A stretch of DNA of 12,724 nucleotides from Goniomonas avonlea (taxonomy: Eukaryota; Cryptophyceae; Goniomonadida; Goniomonadaceae), in the NCBI GenBank assembly GCA_003573635.1, contig QUTJ01031557.1:1-12724 (forward strand). The letters are read 5' to 3'. The notes below the pieces were generated by a model. That model saw only the letters and a program-made list of their open reading frames with translations, did not search any database and was not told the origin of the DNA. Below, one piece after another: positions 7,294 to 12,724 of this stretch. A program made the translations under genes and the position numbers. The number at the start of each line of letters is the position of its first letter. The first letter of the stretch is position 1.

Positions 7294-8611
7294 TCATGCG
7301 ATCTTGACCGCAGCCATCCTGCGGACAGTCTCGTCGTCGCCTGCGTCCTCTTCCTGAGGAACGGCCTCGCCGCCCTTGTTCGCCCAGGATTCCTGTGCAC
7401 GTGTGAACTCGAAAGGGAGGGCCAATCGGAAGCACGGGGGATCGGTGTGAAATCCAAAGCACACACCTGAGGACTGGCAGGAGGGCCCTTTGCGTCACTC
7501 GCTGACTCTCCACTTGCTTTCGTGGGCTTTTGGGGCTGGGCCTGCTGATTGGCTGCCTGCTCTTCCGAGCCCGGCGTCGTAACGTCAGGGTTCGCCTCGC
7601 CGGCATCAGCGGACGCCGCCATCTGCAATTGTTGCATCTGTTGCATCTGTTGCTGAAAAATGTGGGGTGGAGTTGGCCACTGCTGCCCAGGCCAGCCTGG
7701 TCGTGGCATTCCAGCCATGCGATCACCGGAAAATCCAGCACCGTCGCCATAGCCAGGATGAAGCATCCCAGGCGATACAGAAGCAACAGCAGCGGTAGGA
7801 TCGTCAGGGACCGGTGTACCGTCAACGGAGCCTGTGCCGTTGGGCAGCTGGTCTCCGGCTCCGTACCAGCCCGCGCCTGCTCCAGCGTAGGTTCCCAGAC
7901 CGTAAAAGCTGTACGGATCGGTGGGGTTCAACGGAGGTAGAGGGTAGCCGCCGGGGGCACCCATGGCTCCAGGGTAAATTTGTGGTCGGGGAGCGTACAG
8001 ACCCATGTGTGTATGCGGTCCATACATGCCAGGCCCCATTCTACCAGCGGCGTCAGCGGACAGGTCGCGCTGATTTCTGGGAGAAGACTTACCCGGCACC
8101 GTAGGGAAAGTTTGGAAACATTTGAGCTCCGAACCCGGCACCGTAGCCACCCATCATGTCCTGGCCTTGACCATAAAAGCCGCCCACAGCCACGCCATTC
8201 ATTCCACCTAGCAAAAAGGTCACACAAAACAGAACAAAGAAAAAAACGGGAACGGAAATCACAAAACGATGGGGAGAAACCCACCTCGCTGGCGCCTGCC
8301 AAATGCTGCCAAATTGCAGTTCGTTCGGCGTCCGTCGATAATTGGGTTGGGGTTCTGCAGCGCAGCCTGTGCATCATCAGGCCGAACATAGGTGACCTGG
8401 AATCGCTTCAGACGCCCGGTACCAAAAAAAAAACACGTACAAATCCGTAGCCTTTTGATTTTCCAGTCTGTTTGTCGAAAATGACAACAGCTTCGAGACT
8501 CTCGCCGAATTGCTCGAAGTAACTTTTTAGGGTCTCTGTTCTGGTCTCCCATGCGAGACCCCCAACAAAGATTTTGGTGAACGTGGTATCTGCAACTCCA
8601 TCGCGATACAT
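7294..8611 (-). CDS. RBM24/RBM38 (SEB4)-like RNA-binding protein
   Basis: Exons 8611-8441, 8396-8285, 8207-8093, 8040-7467 and 7392-7294 give 356 aa; introns are 44, 77, 52 and 74 bp with phases 0, 1, 2, 0. One RRM fills residues 11-95: RNP2 IFVGGL (14-19) and RNP1 KGYGFVTY (53-60), the latter split by intron 1. The sequence [11 protein letters not shown], the [16 protein letters not shown] block and [18 protein letters not shown] are typical of the RBM24/RBM38/SEB4 group, whose animal members bind U- and GU-rich RNA and affect splicing and mRNA stability. After the RRM comes a Gly/Tyr/Met/Pro-rich region ([13 protein letters not shown], then [15 protein letters not shown]), a Gln/Met tract ([13 protein letters not shown]) and a linker rich in Ala/Gln/Lys, which looks disordered or prion-like. 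The last exon encodes an acidic tail ending [10 protein letters not shown] before TGA. Intron 1 carries ten T in a row. It diverges from the U1A-like RRM gene. Orthology to RBM24 versus RBM38 cannot be decided. Confidence 0.87.
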
Positions 8612-8917
8612 CTTTTAGAAAACACTCCCACACACACACAGAGCCGCAAACCAAACCTTCACGCCGGCTCGCAAAACCTGTGCCAGCCACAGCCGGTCGA
8701 GATTTTTCTGTGGCTTATCCACACTGAACTCGATATCCCTGACTAGTGAACACCCGAGTACAAATAGGTTTAATGTCACAATGTCATACATATATCTCTT
8801 TGAGCGAAAAGTTATAATCAACTACCGTAGTTACGCGCCCCAGAGACGTTCGCCCGCTTATGAAATTCCTGGTGACACGGGCTGACTTCCTCTCTCTATC
8901 CACCACTTTTTGCGGGA
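8612..8917. promoter_or_regulatory. 306-bp divergent promoter region between two RRM genes
   Basis: This gap separates the start codons of the RBM24/38-like gene (minus) and the U1A-like RRM gene (plus). It is AT-richer near 8765-8830, with TACATATATCT and GTTATAATC, and carries a pyrimidine-rich stretch (about 8887-8911) just before the plus-strand ATG, whose context GGGAATGGCC is favourable. A CA repeat at 8629-8640 falls in the minus-strand leader. Promoter assignment is by position. Confidence 0.5.
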
Positions 8918-11900
8918 ATGGCCTCACAGAGCCGAGGCCCTCGTTCTTCACCGGCTCCTGGCGGCAATCGGTCCACGACACCGGGAAGCGCCGGGCGTTA
9001 TGAGGTGTGTGTTGGGCGTGCGATTGCTATGCTAAACGACACCGTTACTCGCAGGGCGGGTTCTTTGCGAAAGCAAATCTGTCGAGCACACCCACGAACG
9101 TGGTGGTGGCTTACGACATCGACCGCGGCGTCGGGCAACAAGGTGCCTCTGCTTGATCCTGCTTGAAGCATGCCGATCTGACCACCATTCCAGTCGTGGA
9201 GAAGGGACTGAATGTTCTGTTTTCCAAATACGGCCAAGTTGTCAGCGTCGAGTCCTTCGGCGCGTGGGCTGATAGCGGGCGTGTCCTTGTGACTTTTACC
9301 AATGAGGACGCGGCTGCCAAAGCAGTCCGGAATCTTCAGGGGTTTGTACTGTGGAATCGCCCTCTGGTACGCTTCTGTAGCTTGCTTTGTCACGCATGAT
9401 ACACACATGCGGCGCTTTACCACGGCCAAGTTCACACTCGCACCTTGAATTGCTCGGACGCCGCGGTAGCGTGCACACGTTCACTTTCGCCCATCCACAT
9501 TATTTTACCGACCGCACGCCCACACACGCCCACACACGCACACACAGAGGTTGGCGTTCGTCAAGTGTTTCGATGAGGACAAGCAGCAACAGCAGCGTCG
9601 CGGTGGCTCGGAACCCAGGATGTCGCGCAGGGACCAAGATGGTTATCCCGACACTCAGCCCCAGCATTTGTTCCAGGATGATGTCAGTGACGAGGTCACT
9701 GAGAGCGAAGATCCTACCGAACACGACGACGAGACCGGGAACGAGGAATCGGTCTCCGAGAATGATGAGTCCCAGGAGGTCTTGGAACGCCGCCTCCGTT
9801 GGATGGAGGCCAAGCGACAGGAACAGCGGCAGCATTTAGAACAAACCGAGGCTGAACTGCGGGAGCTTCAGAACGAGAATGCACAGCTGGCGTTGCTTCA
9901 GGACACCTTGGAGAGGCTAGCAGAACACCACTCTGAGGACGAGGATGAAAATGTCACTGAGACTCAGTCTGGTACCGTCAGTTTCTTCCTAGGCCGCAGC
10001 AAGTCACCGCTTACCGCAGAGACGTCAACCAAGGATTACAGCGATGGTGGGCACTCCTCGCAGTTACAAGATGAAGATCGCGATATGGACGAAGAGGGGC
10101 TCATGGGCCCCGAACCCACGCCCATGGGCTGGCGTGGCAACGGCCCGAAAGGTGTGACCGACAGGCTTAGTTCATCACCGTTGTCTCACCGACGAACAGG
10201 GCACGTTCAGGACGATGATGAGACCAGCGAGGACCCAAGCCACGACTCCCAGGTGTGTGTCCCTGCGAGACGTAGTTGTCATTGCTAAGACAGTTTTATT
10301 TCCAACGGCCGGTGTGGCACAGTGTCATCTCATTTGCCATCTCAGGTGGATGACCACGTGGTCAATGCTCGCCGCACGGCATTCGAACAGGACTCCGAAT
10401 CTGAATCCAACGTGCGTCTTCTTTCGTTCAATGACCTTGCCAAACTGGATTGTTGTGATTCGGTGAGGAACAGACTGTGATCGCGCTGATTCGGAAAACT
10501 TTCACGATTTGAGCGTCTGTGTGTTGAGCGCACCTCGCCGTGCAATGCAAGCAATAGATTCACTTCGAGGAGGAAAGCGCGTATGATAATCTCAACCACT
10601 CGGGCAAAGCCCTCGGTCTCACGCCAAGGGACGATAAGCGGACATCGGTTTTGACTCGATCTCACAGGATGGTCGGGACGGACAAACGGAAACCGACGAG
10701 GTCACCGATTCTGATAACCAGGTATGGGTGTGTTGCCGTGACATCCGATTGCCGAGTGTCTGCTTCCTGTCGAGTGGGGTTTTAAACCAGGCGCGGTTCG
10801 GGTTCATTCCGTTTGCATTAAGGAGGCTTTAGCGCTTCGTCAGACTCTCGACTCGAGGCACCCATTGTCCGACGTCCACAACTATCCTCTCTCCCTCTCT
10901 CTCAATATCCCACGCCCCTTGATTGCGGTGGTTTTACGACTGATTGTTCAAATAAGGCTTTACGAGTGATACTGCCGGCTTTCACGGCATTCAGTCCGGG
11001 CTTGTTCAGTTCAAATAAGGAAGCTCCGCGTCTGACTTGCCAGCAGGGACCGTCTGAGCATCTCACCCAAGAACTCGGCAAGATTGAAGCCCTCCAGGAT
11101 CGGATCGGCTACCTCCGCAATCTTTTGCGTGAGACCAAGGCTGCTCATGGGCTCGCTCTCTCCGAGAGTGAAATGTCGGAGACAGACGGCTCTGTGGCTG
11201 GTGGTATGGAAGAGGATGGCGAGTCCACCCAGGGTAGTGAAGCCGACATGGATGGCGAGGGCGACCAGGTGGGTCTCGTGCATTGTGTGGCCTAGAATGC
11301 AACCGATGCGGGAAGTCAGGGGGATTGCTGTGTCGTCTTGCCTTTTGTTCAGACTCTTGCCTACTTTGTGGTGCCTACTTTAAGACAGACACAGACACAG
11401 ATCTCCTTGCAAGGCGAGCCAGGGACAGGGAAATGTGTTTGGAGAGGGAGAGGGGAGAGGGGAGGGGGGCGGAGGTTTCCCTACGGCAGGGGCGCCAGAG
11501 GTTGGAGGGTACTGGGGTGTGGGGTTGGCATGGAGGGTGGGAGGGAGGGGGAGAGGGTACTGGGGTGTGGGGTTGGCATGGAGGGTGGGAGGGAGGGGGA
11601 GAGGGTACTGGGGTGTGGGGTTGGTGGGGGAGGGAGGGGAGAGGGAGAGGGCGGGAAGGGGAGAGGTTTAACGCTCTTCCCATCACAGAACGACGACGAC
11701 TATGGAGACAGCGATGCCGCCGCCTTCTTGAGCCAGCGTCAATCTCACCTTAACGCTCTCCACCATCAGCGCCAGAAGCAGTCTTCCCAGCGCCAGCGAC
11801 AGAACGTAAGCTTCCAGCGCCTGGATCGCTGTTGTTCTGTTGCATCTCGTTGATACGCAACGTGATGCCGCACTGCGAAACGAAGTTGTGGCTTGCCTTG

Positions 11901-12724
11901 AATGTGGATCCCACTCGCTGTCTCACGGATACGCTCACACTTCGCGTAGGAGCTTCAAACTGTGAGGGAATCCCGCCGGTATCAGGAGGACCAAGAGGAT
12001 TCCGACGAGCGTTTGATGCAGCAGCACGCTCGCACTAAAGCCCAGGTGCGTTGGCAAAACACAGACAGTGTGTGTGTGTGTCCGTTCGCACCAGTCACTC
12101 CTACGCTCCAGGCGGCTGAGACTCAGGCCCGTGCGCGAGCCTCCCAAGCCCATGCCCAGGCTCGCGCTCGCTCACAAGCCCAGGCCCACGCTCAGGCCCA
12201 GGCACAAGCCCAAACCAACGACCGAGAGCGTGAGCGGGCTCGTGTCAAGAGAGCCCAGGTAGGGTATGAGATCATCCCGAACGTGTCACCACTGGACTCC
12301 AGTTTGACCTGTCGCGTCCTTTTGTTCTTGTTGTGGAAAGCTTGTGATGCTACACATCGTAGTAGGGTATCAGAGGCTCGCCGATGACGATACAGCGATA
12401 TATTTCAGCTGAAGCTTTCTCTGATCGTGTCATACACCCATGTTCTGGAGTGGTGGCGCGGTGTTGAAGATCGTGTTTCGTCCTGACGAGTCTGGTCGTT
12501 CGTTCCCCTGCATATTTTCGATGCTGAAGAACCGTTTGCCACGCAGGCACTCGCACAAGCAGAAGCGGAGGCGGAGGCGGAGGCGGACGAAGCCGAGCAA
12601 GCCAGAGAGCAACGTCGGGCTCAGCGCCAGCAGCAGCGTGTCCGGTCTGCGGTCGCTCAGCAGATGCAGCAGCGCCGCGCTATGCAGCAACAGTCCCTGG
12701 AGCGACGCCTGCTGGAGCAACGTG
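8918..12724 (+). CDS. U1A/U2B''-like RRM protein with long acidic and coiled-coil Gln/Arg/Ala-rich region (3' partial)
   Basis: Proposed exons: 8918-9004, 9055-9142, 9194-9366, 9548-10252, 10346-10411, 10668-10721, 11044-11268, 11689-11805, 11950-12045, 12112-12258 and 12547-12724 (runs off the edge), about 645 codons. The first introns (50, 51, 181 bp) have phases 0, 1, 0; all later ones are phase 0. The RRM spans residues 43-127: beta-1 NVVVAYDI, LFSKYGQVVSV, RNP1-like GRVLVTFT (87-94) and LQGFVLWNRPLRLAFVK. The spacing from beta-1 to LF and the LQGF...RPLRL.. ending match U1A/U2B''/SNF RRMs, but it lacks aromatic RNP residues at usual sites, so RNA binding is uncertain. Residues 130-190 are acidic with RGG near 133; about 191-243 is a heptad-like coiled coil (LERRLRWMEAKRQ, then LRELQNENAQLALLQ). 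Later exons alternate acidic stretches with Gln/Arg/Ala-rich helix (ARARASQAHAQ, then AQAEAEAEAEADEAEQ). Exons 5-7 are least certain: exon 5 may end at 10462 instead, exon 7 may begin at 11047, and 10580-10667 might hold another exon. Confidence 0.72.
9514..9547 (+). repeat. CA-rich microsatellite forming a 3' splice site
   Basis: ACACACGCC-type units run directly into the acceptor CACACACAG|AGG of intron 3 in the U1A-like RRM gene, replacing the usual pyrimidine tract. In animals CA repeats bind hnRNP L and modulate splicing; a role here is only a suggestion. Confidence 0.65.
10722..11043 (+). other. Long intron 6 of the U1A-like RRM gene
   Basis: 322 bp between CAG|gtatgg and cttgccag|CAG. 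It contains a C/T-rich stretch at about 10885-10920. I see no exon with both convincing borders inside it, though the frame of exon 7 stays open upstream to 10966, so the acceptor could lie a little earlier if the phase differs. Confidence 0.5.
11507..11650 (+). repeat. 48-bp G-rich tandem repeat inside intron 7
   Basis: GGTACTGGGGTGTGGGGTTG recurs with a period of 48 bp (ACTGGGG at 11511, 11559 and 11607): two full units and a third diverging copy. Each unit contains GGGTGGGAGGGAGGGGG, a pattern capable of forming a G-quadruplex in RNA and DNA. It lies in the 420-bp intron 11269-11688, the longest here. The flanks, about 11430-11470 and 11620-11665, are also G/A-rich. Confidence 0.85.

Noticed and set aside
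9143-9168. A 26-bp intron (ending GCTTGAAG) as intron 2 of the U1A-like RRM gene
   Set aside because: It would shift the frame away from VVEKGLNVLF and is too short for this genome. The 51-bp intron ending at 9193 keeps the frame and gives the RRM its exact U1A-like spacing.
11283-11753. Gly/Trp-rich open frame through the 48-bp repeat
   Set aside because: It lies in an intron bounded by good splice sites, and the exon 7 frame meets a stop soon after 11269. The openness comes from the repeat period.
1-12724. tRNA, rRNA, transposon or viral genes
   Set aside because: No cloverleaf, rRNA core, transposase, reverse transcriptase or viral structural motif was recognised on either strand.

Overview
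The window is nuclear DNA from a microbial eukaryote. Genes are split by short GT-AG introns, mostly 40-80 bp. Spacing is tight, both strands are used and base composition is moderately GC-rich. No bacterial-type genes, ribosome binding sites, tRNAs, rRNAs, CRISPR arrays or transposases were seen. A neuferricin orthologue and an RBM24/38-type protein suggest, but do not prove, an opisthokont or other amorphean protist. I cannot name the species. All exon boundaries were read by eye from frame, splice consensus and family similarity; there is no transcript evidence.

Layout. (1) 1-1034, minus: 3' part missing; membrane protein with a proline/tyrosine-rich tail, two hydrophobic segments and a folate-receptor-like cysteine-rich domain. 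(2) 1126-2153, plus: complete neuferricin (CYB5D2-type, MAPR/cytochrome b5 fold), 269 aa in four exons. Genes 1 and 2 diverge from a 91-bp gap holding a nearly centred inverted repeat. (3) 2685-5603, minus: 877-aa protein with a divergent TBP fold, a long Ala/Gln-rich repeat region and, after one intron, a transmembrane segment and tandem repeats. (4) 5604-7293: intergenic, with a tandem hairpin/E-box array around 6303-6590. (5) 7294-8611, minus: RBM24/RBM38-like RNA-binding protein, 356 aa in five exons. (6) 8918 to the right edge, plus: N-terminal RRM of U1A/U2B'' appearance followed by a long acidic, coiled-coil, Gln/Arg/Ala-rich region over at least eleven exons. Genes 5 and 6 diverge from a 306-bp gap.

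The genes do not form an obvious pathway. Two encode RRM proteins fired from one divergent promoter region, and one encodes a TBP-like factor, so gene-expression functions make up half of the window. The strongest candidate for something undescribed is gene 3: a TBP-fold protein that appears to be anchored in a membrane, with a possible soluble form if its single intron is retained.
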